Positions 23,938 to 34,296 of a DNA stretch of 64,000 nt are shown here, in pieces. The DNA is from a virus. The number at the start of each line of letters is the position of its first letter. Positions within the stretch are counted from its first letter, which is position 1. The DNA lies in IMG/VR virus record IMGVR_UViG_3300048672_001165, positions 1 through 64,000 of that record, one strand, 5' to 3'. The notes beneath the pieces are model-generated. The model did not search any database and was not told the DNA's origin. It saw nothing but the letters and a program-made list of their open reading frames with translations. The translations under genes were made by a program, and so were the position numbers.

Positions 23938-26900
23938 GTGAACTTTGACCCTAACAAGAAGTACTTCCTACCCTTTGGAAGTTTTCTACAGAAGATCAAC
24001 CAAGAGCGCCTTTATTGGCATCCACTATTTCGGTATGTCTATGCGCTAGCACAAAACGACACGCCCAGTATCCAACACAGCGTCGTCGACACCGCTGTGA
24101 GAAACGTACTGGGGGTCATGACACAAAAGAACTACTCCAGTATCCAACCTGGAGAACAAGCTGGCTTTGAGTGGCTGATGTATGAAGCCCTGCCGTACAA
24201 CTTCCAACAAGCAAGAGTTCATAACCCACTATTGGTGATTCTTTCACAATGGGTCAGAGCTAAGCCTCTGCACGCAAAACTCATTATTGAACTCAGTATT
24301 GTCATTTGGCAATACTTGAAAACACAGCCGCAACTCTGGTTAGATGCTAAGGTAGGCTCTGTAAACCAGTCCGGTTGGCAAACCGATACCAGCTGGCAAA
24401 CAGATATGTTGCTCATGGATAGAGCGACCTATCAAGCTTACAGTGGTTTTGCTGTAGAGTTGCTAGCCACCTATCCGTTCTTGAGTGAGCTTTTTAATGA
24501 GCGCCATCTAGAGCAACAACTCCAAATAGAAAACGACGCTTTCACCACCCTACTTGATCAAGTATGGGCTTGGCTGCAAGCTAATAACTCACAGGCGTTT
24601 TATATCGCTGACCGCGTCGCGTCGCAAATCTCGCCGCAACCTAACCTTTTTGACGAACTTATCGTCACGCCATCCGTACTCAATAGAGCAGGATGTAACC
24701 TTTACCAACTGGTCAGAGAACAACGACTCCAGCGCTACATCAATTCGGCAGACGTGCCAGAGTTGATGGACGCGCAACTAGTGCTCCCGCAGATGACGAT
24801 CTATGGGCAGCCCCAGCCGTCGATTTATCCGACCAAGTTGATGACTCATCAAGACCAACTGGCGCTTCAACAACAAGCAGCCAGCCACCACCGGGCTAAG
24901 CTTCAACGTGCGCGCGAAGAAGACGACCCCCAGTGCTACCCCACCATCGATCCTTACTCCCCCATAGGAAAAACCATGAACCCCCATCAGCATTTTGCCC
25001 AACCTCAGACTGCTGGCGTCCAAATGGCGCCCGGCATTATCATCCCCAATATGGGGCCAGGCTCTGCACCCAATGCAGCCATGCTGGATGATGGCGTGCG
25101 TCGCGTGTCAGGCCTGCAAGGTATCATTGACCCGACGACGGGTCAGCAGTTTACCGCCATGGGCATGATTCAGCAGCCGCAACAACTGCAGCAGCGTCAA
25201 GCTCAACTTCTTCAGTACGGCCAGGCGTTTCGTGTATTTCACAACAACGCCGTCGGCCCTGCCATTTACATCCTGAATCTGCAACAAGTTAGCGCAACCG
25301 TCTTCTTCAACGTGGTCGCGCTGAACAAGATTGAAGAGCAGCAGCTGCCGTTTGCAGCTCGCGTCTGGTACGTGCGCGTGGGCATGTTTGACCGTCAGGG
25401 TCAAGTGCCTGCAGGTACAGTGATTACCGTGCAAGGCAGCCAAGATATTGCGATGCCTCAGCAGCAACAACAAGCACTTCAATATCAACAGCAAGCAGTG
25501 GTTCAGCAACCTCAACAAAGTGGCTACAACGCTGCCCCTATGAACGCAGTGAACGTCACGGTGACTACACCGGCCGGCACGTCGCAACATAAGCCTGTGT
25601 TTGCACAACCTGCCGCAGCACTACCCAAGCCGGCTGAACCGCCTGCTTCTCAGCGCCCAGTGACCTCTACCGACTCAATGACAGACTTCACCTCGCTGTT
25701 TAGCCTGGGTGAGCTGGTGCTGCAAAACCAAAACAAGTTTACTGCAGAGCAGATGAAAACGTCTGCATTTGACCTGTACGGTAGCGTAGGTTTTGTCAAT
25801 ACGACACACGCGCCTTTGGTCATGCGCTACTTGAAGTACCTTCGCTTTTGCGATCAGCAAGCCAAGGAGCAAGCAGCTGCACCGGTACAAGCGCCTAAGC
25901 AAGCCATGCCGCCTGCGCCGCCCCCGGCACAAGTGACTACCCCTGCAGCCCAAACTCCTGCCGTCAAGAGCGACTACGTTTCTCCGACTGGCACACCCGT
26001 GGCTGCGCCTACAGCGTTTGGGCAAGAGCTGAGTCGTCTGGCTGAACAGATCAACCAGTTTGAAGCTGAGAAAGCCGCTAAGGCTGCTCAACAACCTCAA
26101 CAAAATGAAGTAGCTCGGCGCATGGCTGAAATCCGTTCTGAAAAGACGGAGCACGGTACTGTCGACCACGTGGGTACTCCCGAAGCCAATGTGCAAATGC
26201 GGGTGCGCCTGGCAGCGCACGCTCGCGCTCGTGCGGACCTGATGAACCAGATGATGCTGTCATGCCGCCTGCACCAGCATGCCGTGCGTACAGCTCGGAT
26301 GGCTGAAAAACTTATTCGTGATAGCGAAGGTCTTCAATCGTCAGTCATTGCCACCATCAACAGTGCCCATGAAATCGTCAAGGAAATTATTCCTGTAGAT
26401 GAAACGTGGACAGGAGATGAAAATCCTCTGCTGTCTGATGAAGAAAAGCAGCAACTGGCCGAAGAAGGTGTTGATCACCGGGTAGATGTGAAGTACAACC
26501 TCACCGAAGAAGTGGTGAGTCGCATCAGCGCCATGAGCGTAGATGCTGCGCTCAACGCTTCTGCTCTGTCTCGCCACGACATGTGCCCGAGCAACGAGCT
26601 GGAAATCGGCAAACCGGCACCCATGCTGCTCAATACCCACATCATCACCATTGCGCTACCGTCGGGTGACACTTACAACATCGTCGACGACTTCCTGAAG
26701 AAGATCGCCAGCAATGACATCTGCACAGTCGAAGGCGCTCAAAAGCACCTGGCTGACACCATGGTCCGTCTGGAGCGTAGCGCCAATGATGAAATCTTTG
26801 ATCCGACGGACGTAGATCAAGTCGGCAATAGCCGCCCCATGAACGAAGTCACCGAAGTGGTCAATGAAGAGCAGGTGGTTTACCTGCGTGCTATCGATAC

Positions 26901-27564
26901 GGTAGCACACATTGACCGCATTCTGACCGAAGCATGCAACCGCATGCTGCGTGAACGTTTTGGCATCATTGACGGCATCAACTGCTTTACTGAACAAGCC
27001 CATCAAATCCCTGATCTGCTGGCCCACTTGGCCATTACGCAGATCAATGCTCAGGGGGGTGAAGCACAATTCAAGGACTTGGATTCTCCGTCTGACCACC
27101 CGCTGGTGCAAGCCTATGTGGCGTCGTGGAACGATCTGGCATTTGAGCCCATTAAGGAACTCATCCGCACTCACGTGCTGGGTGAAGGTCAATCCTGGGC
27201 AGGTCCGATTGATGTGCTGACGGACGATCCCAATCACCAGCGCATGAATGCACAGTTCCATCGCCCGATAGTGGTGATGAACGTGCAAGCGCCTCTGGCA
27301 GCTCTGGGTATCAAGCTGCCGTCTTCTGGCCGCGGTGTGGCCGTTGACGCAGAAGTGTCCATGCTCTTCGGCTCTTTGGCCACCGCCATGTCGCAACACT
27401 TCGATTTCAGTGACATCAAGCGAAGCGATCAGCGGCCGTACTACTTTGACGGCCTCTACGTGCAGATGCTGGGCGGCGTGACCGTCAAGATCTGTGAAAA
27501 CCCGCTTGCCAAATTTGACGCTGCACAAAAGCCGTACATGGTCAGCCGCGTGCCGTCCAACTAA
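23938..27564 (+). CDS. Unknown large protein with Gln/Pro-rich middle (1208 aa)
   Basis: GTG start with AAGGAC upstream. Parts: a helical N-terminal domain (about 1-290); a Gln/Pro/Ala-rich low-complexity middle (about 290-730) interrupted by a small beta-rich domain near 410-500; and a long charged helical to alpha/beta C-terminal domain (about 750-1208). Codon use becomes more GC-rich toward the 3' half. Not recognised. Late-gene neighbours make a structural or internal virion protein plausible; the flexible middle would fit a linker between two domains. Confidence 0.75.
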   Translation: MNFDPNKKYFLPFGSFLQKINQERLYWHPLFRYVYALAQNDTPSIQHSVVDTAVRNVLGVMTQKNYSSIQPGEQAGFEWLMYEALPYNFQQARVHNPLLVILSQWVRAKPLHAKLIIELSIVIWQYLKTQPQLWLDAKVGSVNQSGWQTDTSWQTDMLLMDRATYQAYSGFAVELLATYPFLSELFNERHLEQQLQIENDAFTTLLDQVWAWLQANNSQAFYIADRVASQISPQPNLFDELIVTPSVLNRAGCNLYQLVREQRLQRYINSADVPELMDAQLVLPQMTIYGQPQPSIYPTKLMTHQDQLALQQQAASHHRAKLQRAREEDDPQCYPTIDPYSPIGKTMNPHQHFAQPQTAGVQMAPGIIIPNMGPGSAPNAAMLDDGVRRVSGLQGIIDPTTGQQFTAMGMIQQPQQLQQRQAQLLQYGQAFRVFHNNAVGPAIYILNLQQVSATVFFNVVALNKIEEQQLPFAARVWYVRVGMFDRQGQVPAGTVITVQGSQDIAMPQQQQQALQYQQQAVVQQPQQSGYNAAPMNAVNVTVTTPAGTSQHKPVFAQPAAALPKPAEPPASQRPVTSTDSMTDFTSLFSLGELVLQNQNKFTAEQMKTSAFDLYGSVGFVNTTHAPLVMRYLKYLRFCDQQAKEQAAAPVQAPKQAMPPAPPPAQVTTPAAQTPAVKSDYVSPTGTPVAAPTAFGQELSRLAEQINQFEAEKAAKAAQQPQQNEVARRMAEIRSEKTEHGTVDHVGTPEANVQMRVRLAAHARARADLMNQMMLSCRLHQHAVRTARMAEKLIRDSEGLQSSVIATINSAHEIVKEIIPVDETWTGDENPLLSDEEKQQLAEEGVDHRVDVKYNLTEEVVSRISAMSVDAALNASALSRHDMCPSNELEIGKPAPMLLNTHIITIALPSGDTYNIVDDFLKKIASNDICTVEGAQKHLADTMVRLERSANDEIFDPTDVDQVGNSRPMNEVTEVVNEEQVVYLRAIDTVAHIDRILTEACNRMLRERFGIIDGINCFTEQAHQIPDLLAHLAITQINAQGGEAQFKDLDSPSDHPLVQAYVASWNDLAFEPIKELIRTHVLGEGQSWAGPIDVLTDDPNHQRMNAQFHRPIVVMNVQAPLAALGIKLPSSGRGVAVDAEVSMLFGSLATAMSQHFDFSDIKRSDQRPYYFDGLYVQMLGGVTVKICENPLAKFDAAQKPYMVSRVPSN

Positions 27565-27590
27565 TTCACCCCTACCGAGCAGCCGTTGAC

Positions 27591-27748
27591 AGCGCGCTAG
27601 AGAATCACATTTTCTAGCGCGTGTTACTGTCACCTCACCCGTACGCCTGGCAAGCCCAAGCGTACACTGAAAAGCATATCGGCATAAAAACCCTCAGGTC
27701 ACCAATAGGTGCCTGAGGGTCTCAATGGCCTTTTATGCCGTTTTCTTT
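27591..27748. terminator. Compound bidirectional terminator between convergent genes
   Basis: First hairpin CGCGCTAGA with TCTAGCGCG (about 27594-27622); a second, GTACGC/GCGTAC (about 27640-27665). The main unit has GGCATAAAA (27681-27689), then CCCTCAGG pairing with CCTGAGGG (about 27691-27719), then CCTTTTATGCCGTTTTCTTTTT. It ends both the 23938 gene and the portal gene. Confidence 0.85.
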
Positions 27749-30388
27749 TTACTGGTCTGCTTCAGGAGCACCAAGTTCGTCAGGGCCAGTTTCGCCCTCA
27801 CCACCACCCATATCGTCTTGGCCAGCGTTGTTAAGGTTTTGCATATCAAGGTCAGCCGCTTGACTGATTGGTTTGGTCTTAGCGACCACACGCATACAGC
27901 TGCGCACCATGGCTTCCAAGTGACGGGTCATCTCTTCCATGAGGATAACCTGCGGACGACCATCTTCAGTTTCTGCCACCAGGGCACCCAGCTCAGGCAG
28001 GAAGTTGTGTTCTGCCATCCACTGTCGTGAGAAGTGAGACAAGATCATGGCCTTAATGGCGTCGACTCGCCCAGACATTTCACTGCCTGCTACACCGTCA
28101 TTGAGAATTTCAGATGAGATGTAAGCATCAATGGCTTCAGTCATGGCCTCCTTCCACGTGTCGTAGTTGGCCTTTTGACCTTCCATCGTGACAGTGGGCG
28201 GCTCAGGCAAAGTCACTTCAATGCCGTCAATGAACTCTTTCAGAACACGGTTGATCAAATAGAACTTACCACGCTCTTCACCCAGACGACCAATATAGGC
28301 TTTTTCTTCTGGAGTAAATGCATACTTGACGTTGTGGATATTGTCTTTGACCAGTTGTTGAAGTTTCTCAAACATGGCACGGTGGTGCATGAGATACTTC
28401 TTAAGATGGGCACCCAGCTGAGGTGTGAAGTCTTGTTGGTACTGCAAGACTCGCTTACCCAGCAAGATGTTATTGGCAGTCACTGTAGTGGCCAGGTCTC
28501 CTGCAAATCCGTTATCGATGGTTTGGGGTGATAGGCTCAACCCCATGATGGAGAGCTTCTTAAGGCTCTCAGAGAGATCGGGATCTGCTTTGGTGTACTG
28601 CGTGTTGGTTTGGCTGAAATCGACTTTCAGCTGAGGAAGGTCCGGGTGGCCTGAGAAGTTCCAATCATAGCCTGCACGAGAGAGAAACTCCGTGATGTCG
28701 CTGGGGTTGGTAATACTCAGAGGAAGATCAAGCTGGCGTGAACGAACAATGTCATGCTGAGCGCGCTCAATTGTCTTGAGAGGATCAGGATCATCTTCAG
28801 GCAGCGTCATTTCAACGTGGGTGCGGCCAATGCTGTTACGCACAGCAGCAATCACGTCGTTGAATTGAAGCACACTACGCAGTGTATTGACGGTAGAAGT
28901 TTCATCCAGCAACGAGCGACCGATACCGTGGTCGTCGTAACTGAACGCCATATAGGTCATGTACTCCAGAGGGATATAGAGCACTTGTGTGTACTTCTTT
29001 TGCAGAGTACGAGACAGCATGACACGGTAAAACTCGTCATTAGTCGCTATCTGAGCAGACGTGGAGTGTACGCCGTTCTTAATGCGTGCAAGCAGATCAC
29101 GTTCCACAATGTCGGCGTAGACATGGGTAGCCATGTCCATGTGCAAGCCGTTACGTACATCAAAGCTACTGTGGTCACCCAGGTTAGCGTTGATCTTACG
29201 CATGATTGAGTTACCTAGGGTGTTGTCCATGCCAGGGCCAATACCGCGGCCCAGTGAATCGTTGTAAGCGTCTTCAGTGGACATGGCAATGGGGTTACCC
29301 TCATTGTCCAGTAGAGCAAAGTAGCCAATATGCTTCTTTGGATTACCTGGCACATGCACAGGCAAAATAGACTCCGAAGGAAACTTCATGCACAACGGCA
29401 TGCCAATTGAGCGACGGGTCAGCTCAGCTTGACCTTGCAGACGAGAGGTGATCTCGTACTGAAACTGTCGATTGGGGTAGAGGTTTTGTTCAATCTTCAA
29501 GTCAGACACCTTGCCCGTATTGCTGATTTTTGCAGGGTGTTGTTGTCTGCGAATCTCATCAATTTCAGCTTCTAAGCTGAACGAGTTTGTCTTAGAAATC
29601 ATGGCCCGGCTGATGCTGGCATGCTTCAAATGCTCATGCACCATCGGGAACTTCAGCACCATCAAATTGTCAGTGACCGTGACGTACTCTTCTCGGCCGT
29701 AGGAGCCGTCAGCTTCTTTCACTTGAATGTGCGGATCAATTTCATCAGCTTTCTTTGTGGTACGAAAAGCTTCTAAAGAAAGACCACGCACTTTTTCTTT
29801 ATTAGAATCCGTACCGCTTCCCAAGATACCTGTGTTACGGGGCAGACCCTCAGGCGTCACGTAAGGTGAGAGATCACTCTCAGACGCGATGCTGATGGAG
29901 CCGTTGATGAATGCATCAATGGCGTTCTCAGGAATGACAGCAATCGGGTAGCTGCCCTTTTCCCCTAGGATATCTCGAAGGATTTCAGGAAGCAATGTTT
30001 TGACTTTGTACTCTTGCTCAAAGTGAGTCGTGATCTCCTGGATCAACGTACTCGCTAGTTCACTGGTCACGATGTCGCGGGGCGGTTTATAACCCACTTC
30101 CGTTGTGACCATATCGGCAGGAGCCAGAATAGAACTCACCAAGATCCTCAAGCCCATGTCCAAGTCAGGAAGGATCTTGAGAACAGTCGCCGCATCAGCG
30201 TTTTGCTTACCGCGCCGAGCAGACTTGCGCTTATAAATCGATAGATCAGGAATCGCCGTTTGACGATTACCTTGATTATCTCGTACAGTTACAGTGCGGT
30301 CATTCGGTACCGCCTTGGACAGCATAGCTGCTGTCTGGGGATCTGAACGCACAAACCTGGAGAACAGAAAATCATTGTCAGTTGTCAT
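27749..30388 (-). CDS. Portal protein (879 aa)
   Basis: Forms the dodecameric ring at the head vertex through which DNA enters and leaves. Evidence: length almost equal to the phiKZ-type portal (about 880 aa); N-terminal region with repeated G-L-R-I-L-V-S-S-I and helices resembling portal stem/wing segments; a T-E-G-Y-type beta region with G-S-Y-P-I-A-V-I-P (about 150); a long helical C-terminal half; an acidic glycine-rich tail (D-D-M-G-G-G-E-G-E-T-G). No catalytic motif. The call rests on length, layout and virion-gene neighbours rather than on a diagnostic motif, so a profile search is needed. Its opposite-strand placement near the capsid gene is not unusual for jumbo phages. Confidence 0.6.
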   Translation of the reverse strand: MTTDNDFLFSRFVRSDPQTAAMLSKAVPNDRTVTVRDNQGNRQTAIPDLSIYKRKSARRGKQNADAATVLKILPDLDMGLRILVSSILAPADMVTTEVGYKPPRDIVTSELASTLIQEITTHFEQEYKVKTLLPEILRDILGEKGSYPIAVIPENAIDAFINGSISIASESDLSPYVTPEGLPRNTGILGSGTDSNKEKVRGLSLEAFRTTKKADEIDPHIQVKEADGSYGREEYVTVTDNLMVLKFPMVHEHLKHASISRAMISKTNSFSLEAEIDEIRRQQHPAKISNTGKVSDLKIEQNLYPNRQFQYEITSRLQGQAELTRRSIGMPLCMKFPSESILPVHVPGNPKKHIGYFALLDNEGNPIAMSTEDAYNDSLGRGIGPGMDNTLGNSIMRKINANLGDHSSFDVRNGLHMDMATHVYADIVERDLLARIKNGVHSTSAQIATNDEFYRVMLSRTLQKKYTQVLYIPLEYMTYMAFSYDDHGIGRSLLDETSTVNTLRSVLQFNDVIAAVRNSIGRTHVEMTLPEDDPDPLKTIERAQHDIVRSRQLDLPLSITNPSDITEFLSRAGYDWNFSGHPDLPQLKVDFSQTNTQYTKADPDLSESLKKLSIMGLSLSPQTIDNGFAGDLATTVTANNILLGKRVLQYQQDFTPQLGAHLKKYLMHHRAMFEKLQQLVKDNIHNVKYAFTPEEKAYIGRLGEERGKFYLINRVLKEFIDGIEVTLPEPPTVTMEGQKANYDTWKEAMTEAIDAYISSEILNDGVAGSEMSGRVDAIKAMILSHFSRQWMAEHNFLPELGALVAETEDGRPQVILMEEMTRHLEAMVRSCMRVVAKTKPISQAADLDMQNLNNAGQDDMGGGEGETGPDELGAPEADQ

Positions 30389-30498
30389 GGGTAAGTCACC
30401 GCGTGAGTGTAAACAAACAAGTAAGAACTAATAAGAGACTAATATATTTTGTATAGAATTCATTTTTTATTCTTTTTCATTTTTGAAAGATGTGATGT
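30389..30498. other. Divergent AT-rich promoter region
   Basis: 110 bases between the portal gene (minus) and the 30499 gene (plus). AT-rich (AATATATTTTGTATAG at 30441-30456; TTTTTTATTCTTTTTC at 30463-30478). Late promoters for both directions are expected here. No exact TATATTAC box. Confidence 0.4.
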
Positions 30499-32691
30499 AT
30501 GAGTAACACCACACAGTACTACCCACTGTACCAGCAAGCAACCCGGTCTTTAGTCAAGACCATGGTGATCAAATATGGTTCAGTGGCTGCAGCCTACAAC
30601 CTAGGGCTGCAAGAAAACAATCCGCGTGCCTATATTGACACTGCAGATGAACGCACCTGGCGTTATTATCAAAACATTGCGGGCATTTACCATACCACTG
30701 ATACGGTGATGGACGTCATCTCACTTGACACCAATACACCGATCACGTTTGATAAAACAACACTTCAAACGCATCCCCAAACAAAAGAAGCTTACCTCTT
30801 TGGTTCAGCGCTCCATGCTGAACTCATCAGTAAGTATCCTCAGCAAATCAATTTGATCTTAGGTATTTTATATGCCCCTGATCGAACCTCTTTCATTGAT
30901 GAGGTTGTCAATGCCGCTGATGGTACCTTGCTGTACTTTGATACACGCTTTGTAGAGCCTCAAGAACATAGCCTCATCTATACGCTGCAGCAGTGGCTCT
31001 ACAGTTACACTAAGCGCTGGTACAATGCCGACTACGCTCGCATTGATAACCTCTACATGGCTGACTTCATGTGGAAGCTGTCATACCACGTGGCTCAAAA
31101 ACTCTACACAGTCAGGCAAAAGAACTCCAAGACTGAACAAGCTCACACGTTCTACGTGAGGCAATACTTAGCAAGCCATGGTGCACTTGACCTGTATATG
31201 GATTTGCTCACCCAAGAGCAAATCATTTTCCTCTACAGAAATATTCTCTATATTGAAAACCACTCAGGAAGACAAGAAGTCTTCTACTGGCTGGTAGAGA
31301 ACTTGATGACGGTGAGAAACCTGCCTCTATTTGAGTACAAAGTCAATCACAATCTCTTCTATCAAATCCCCAGCGTGGATAACAACGGCAGTGAGTCGTT
31401 TACACCTGTGCCTTACTTTAAGCGTAAAGCCATTAATTTTACAGAGTTGGCTCTGGCAGGTGCAGAAGTGTCTTACCCGGCTATGTTGGCTAAGCTAGAC
31501 GCTGCTAATGAACACAATGCTCGCTACCACGTTGACCACTATAGCGACATCTATAAAAAGCTAGTCTACTCTAAATCTAGCGTCATCCGCACTAAGATCC
31601 TAGAGTCTACGCTAGTCGACAACAGTAAAGCAGTGCCTTATCCTTTGGAGGACATGCTAGTCAACCACTGGATGGCTTGGGCTTGTCAAGGGGTCTATAC
31701 CGCTCGCGCTACCCTCAGACTTCCTGGTACCAAGAAAGATTATACGCTTTCAGCAGAAGAGCTGCTGGTGCTGATGGTGTACTCAGAAGCCAAGCTGCTA
31801 GGCACAACGCTCACCACCATTCCTACGTTTTATGCTAGCCGCGTCATTCGCCCTGTTGCACCCACATTGCAAGAGCTACAAAGCGTAGTGAGTTCTTCGT
31901 TTGTAGAAGATGCTCTACTGACTCAAGTGTTGTCCACTTGGCGCGCAACAACGCCTATAACCAGCGTGAATCAATTCTACCAAAAGGTGTCTGAATTGTG
32001 TTTACAAACACTGGTTCACCACAAACTGACCTACGGGCAAGGTAATCAAAACGCTAAAGTCCAAATGCAAATTGCATGCAGCAGGCTGTTTGAAGATGTC
32101 AATCTCAGCAGTCAATACACAGGTCAAACGTACGATTCTTTCTTGACGACTCGTGGTTTAGCAGATGACTACTTTACGACTACAACATCTGTAGACCTCA
32201 AGAATGCAATTGTGGACTTGATCTCCAACTACCAGCTTAATGCGTCTTCAACGCAAAAAGCCGTGCAACGAGCCATGATCAAGATCTTCTCACAACTCAC
32301 GTCTTATTCGACGCTGATTGTGGGCGACATGCTTGATACCGCTATTGACAGCGGGCAAGGTCTGCTCACAGGTGTACAACAATGGGTAGGTGGTGGATTA
32401 GACCACCAAGCTGTTCGTGTTTATCCCCTCAATGAGTTTACCAACGACGCTAGCGCAGCCGATAGAAACATCGTTGAGGTAGAAGCTTTAGTCGCCAACA
32501 TCCGCTCTTCTGCTAGCAGTAATCAACAAACACTTGACCTACCAGTGACCACTGTGACGCAACAATCTATCACAGGTGTACAGCGCATGTGGGTAGACAA
32601 CAACATTCCGACGGTCTTGAGTCTAGGCGACTATTATGACCAATACGATTTACTGAGCCCTGCTCAGAAGCAAGTCCTTTACCAAGCGTAA
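30499..32691 (+). CDS. Unknown virion-type protein (730 aa)
   Basis: Function unknown. Tyr- and Gln-rich, mostly helical, no signal or membrane segment; AAAGATGTG precedes the ATG. Ordinary codon use. It starts divergently from the portal gene and is followed after 36 bases by another virion-type gene. Neighbourhood suggests a head-neck or internal virion protein; this is inference only. Confidence 0.7.
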   Translation: MSNTTQYYPLYQQATRSLVKTMVIKYGSVAAAYNLGLQENNPRAYIDTADERTWRYYQNIAGIYHTTDTVMDVISLDTNTPITFDKTTLQTHPQTKEAYLFGSALHAELISKYPQQINLILGILYAPDRTSFIDEVVNAADGTLLYFDTRFVEPQEHSLIYTLQQWLYSYTKRWYNADYARIDNLYMADFMWKLSYHVAQKLYTVRQKNSKTEQAHTFYVRQYLASHGALDLYMDLLTQEQIIFLYRNILYIENHSGRQEVFYWLVENLMTVRNLPLFEYKVNHNLFYQIPSVDNNGSESFTPVPYFKRKAINFTELALAGAEVSYPAMLAKLDAANEHNARYHVDHYSDIYKKLVYSKSSVIRTKILESTLVDNSKAVPYPLEDMLVNHWMAWACQGVYTARATLRLPGTKKDYTLSAEELLVLMVYSEAKLLGTTLTTIPTFYASRVIRPVAPTLQELQSVVSSSFVEDALLTQVLSTWRATTPITSVNQFYQKVSELCLQTLVHHKLTYGQGNQNAKVQMQIACSRLFEDVNLSSQYTGQTYDSFLTTRGLADDYFTTTTSVDLKNAIVDLISNYQLNASSTQKAVQRAMIKIFSQLTSYSTLIVGDMLDTAIDSGQGLLTGVQQWVGGGLDHQAVRVYPLNEFTNDASAADRNIVEVEALVANIRSSASSNQQTLDLPVTTVTQQSITGVQRMWVDNNIPTVLSLGDYYDQYDLLSPAQKQVLYQA

Positions 32692-32727
32692 TTTTCTTTT
32701 TTAGTTCTGACAAGGAGTCAGTTTGTT

Positions 32728-33582
32728 ATGCAAAACGTCGTTCCCACCATCCTGGCTGCAGCTCTGCAAAGTGCTCTGTACATGGGTAAAACTCATGTCA
32801 TCGAAGCCAACACCACCCTCAATGAAAAGCTGGGCATCCTGCCTGGTACGCTGCCTCCCAACGGTGTCAACCCTATCCTGGGCTATCTGGCTATTGGCTT
32901 TGGCGGCCACCGCTTTACTGCTGGTGCAAACGGAATCGGCTTCCCCCAACCATACCAGCACGAAGCCACTGACTTTGCCCTGTTCGATCAAACCCCTTTC
33001 GTTTTGCGTGCGCTGAACAACGACTTGGACGCTCCGACGCGCGCCAAGTACGCAGGTCGAAAGATCATGACGGTTGGTGGTGTGGACTATATTGCTTACA
33101 TGCTGCGCCGCATTGACCTGACCAACGCGACCATTGTTTCCAAGATCCGCACCGCGACCGGTCAAGCAGCTCCCGCCTATACGGAAGTGACGTTTACGCC
33201 GTCCGCCAGCAACCTCTCGCCTACACCGCAAGTGATCAGCCCGACGGGCGCCAATGTCATTTCACCCGACTCGGTGGTGGCTACTGCTCCTGCATCGATT
33301 GGCATGACAGCCGACGAGGCAGCCGAATACGTCAATGCCATCAGCATTCTGACGGGTGACCCGAACCTAGCCATCATTTCTGAAATGGCGCTGTGTTCGG
33401 GCGTAGACAAGTCTATCACCATCACCACTGGCGGTGCTACCGTGGCATTCAACGAAGCCATCGGTGTGCAAATCAATCATCACCTGGCCGTGTTCTATTC
33501 AATGGTCTATACCAACCAAGGTATCAGCAAGGTGGTGGATCTGGGCGCTAACTCGCCACTGTACAACCTGACGCCGGCATAA
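32728..33582 (+). CDS. Probable virion structural protein (284 aa)
   Basis: Not recognised by name. Gly/Ala/Thr-rich beta-type sequence with G-F-G-G-H-R near residue 69, a Pro/Ser-rich linker (about 160-195) and a helical-beta C-terminal part. Codon use is more GC-rich than neighbours, suggesting moderately high expression, as for a virion protein. AAGGAG precedes the ATG. The stop codon lies inside a CCGGCATAAAG box, part of the terminator module. Confidence 0.65.
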   Translation: MQNVVPTILAAALQSALYMGKTHVIEANTTLNEKLGILPGTLPPNGVNPILGYLAIGFGGHRFTAGANGIGFPQPYQHEATDFALFDQTPFVLRALNNDLDAPTRAKYAGRKIMTVGGVDYIAYMLRRIDLTNATIVSKIRTATGQAAPAYTEVTFTPSASNLSPTPQVISPTGANVISPDSVVATAPASIGMTADEAAEYVNAISILTGDPNLAIISEMALCSGVDKSITITTGGATVAFNEAIGVQINHHLAVFYSMVYTNQGISKVVDLGANSPLYNLTPA

Positions 33583-33625
33583 AGCCGCCTAAGAGTAGTA
33601 CCTGATAAAAGGTACTACTCTGACT
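33577..33625 (+). terminator. Terminator after 32728 gene
   Basis: GGCATAAA overlaps the stop codon; then stem AGAGTAGTACC (33592-33602), loop TGATAAAA, GGTACTACTCT (33611-33621). The T tail is weak. Confidence 0.7.
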
Positions 33626-33636
33626 ACTTACTTTAA

Positions 33637-34263
33637 ATGACATCCCACATGCTTTATTTACCTCCCCATGAACAAACAGATCTTTGTATTATAGGCATTG
33701 ATCCAGGTAGTGAAACCTTAGGTGTTTGTGAACTCAGGTTCACACCACAAAACTACCAAGTCACCGCAATTAAACCGTTCACGTTTCATGCCAGCAAGTT
33801 AGAGTTTAACTTGCAATTTTTTGAAGTCCACGGTAACCGCCTTCAACGCATCTTTGCGCTACAGCAAGCACTGACTCATCTATTTACTCAGCTCAGACCC
33901 AGCGTCATCGGCTCAGAGTCACCGTTTATGAGTATTCGACGACCACAAGCGTATGGCGCTTTAGTGGAAGTTGTGTGTGCTATTCAGCAAGCTGTTGTGA
34001 ACTATAACCCGTATCAATCGTTGCATATGGTTGAACCCCCTCGGGTAAAGAATGCCGTCGGTGCTAAAGGTAACGCAGATAAAGATGCGGTACGTTCAGC
34101 GATGAGTCAAAACATAGAGATCATGTCAACGCTACAAACCCCTTTATCATCTCTGGATGAACACAGCGTGGATGCCACGGCTGTGGCTTATTCCATCTTG
34201 CAAAGTTATCGCACGCCTGCTTGTGTAGACATGTCTACGCAAGTGGCCCCGTTTTCGTATTAG
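33637..34263 (+). CDS. RuvC-like Holliday-junction resolvase (208 aa)
   Basis: Cuts branched DNA intermediates during recombination or before packaging. RNase H-fold with RuvC signature residues: G-I-D-P-G-S-E-T-L-G (first catalytic Asp, residue 22), E-S-P-F-M (Glu 94), a K-G-N-A-D-K-D segment (144-150), and a final L-D-E-H-S-V-D-A block (173-180) supplying the last acidic pair. Length is slightly above bacterial RuvC (about 170-175). An ATG at residue 5 is an alternative start. Together with the RecA-like gene at 57.9 kb it points to phage-encoded recombination. Confidence 0.85.
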   Translation: MTSHMLYLPPHEQTDLCIIGIDPGSETLGVCELRFTPQNYQVTAIKPFTFHASKLEFNLQFFEVHGNRLQRIFALQQALTHLFTQLRPSVIGSESPFMSIRRPQAYGALVEVVCAIQQAVVNYNPYQSLHMVEPPRVKNAVGAKGNADKDAVRSAMSQNIEIMSTLQTPLSSLDEHSVDATAVAYSILQSYRTPACVDMSTQVAPFSY

Positions 34264-34296
34264 GTCTTCTTCTAAATCTTTTCAAAGTCTGCCATC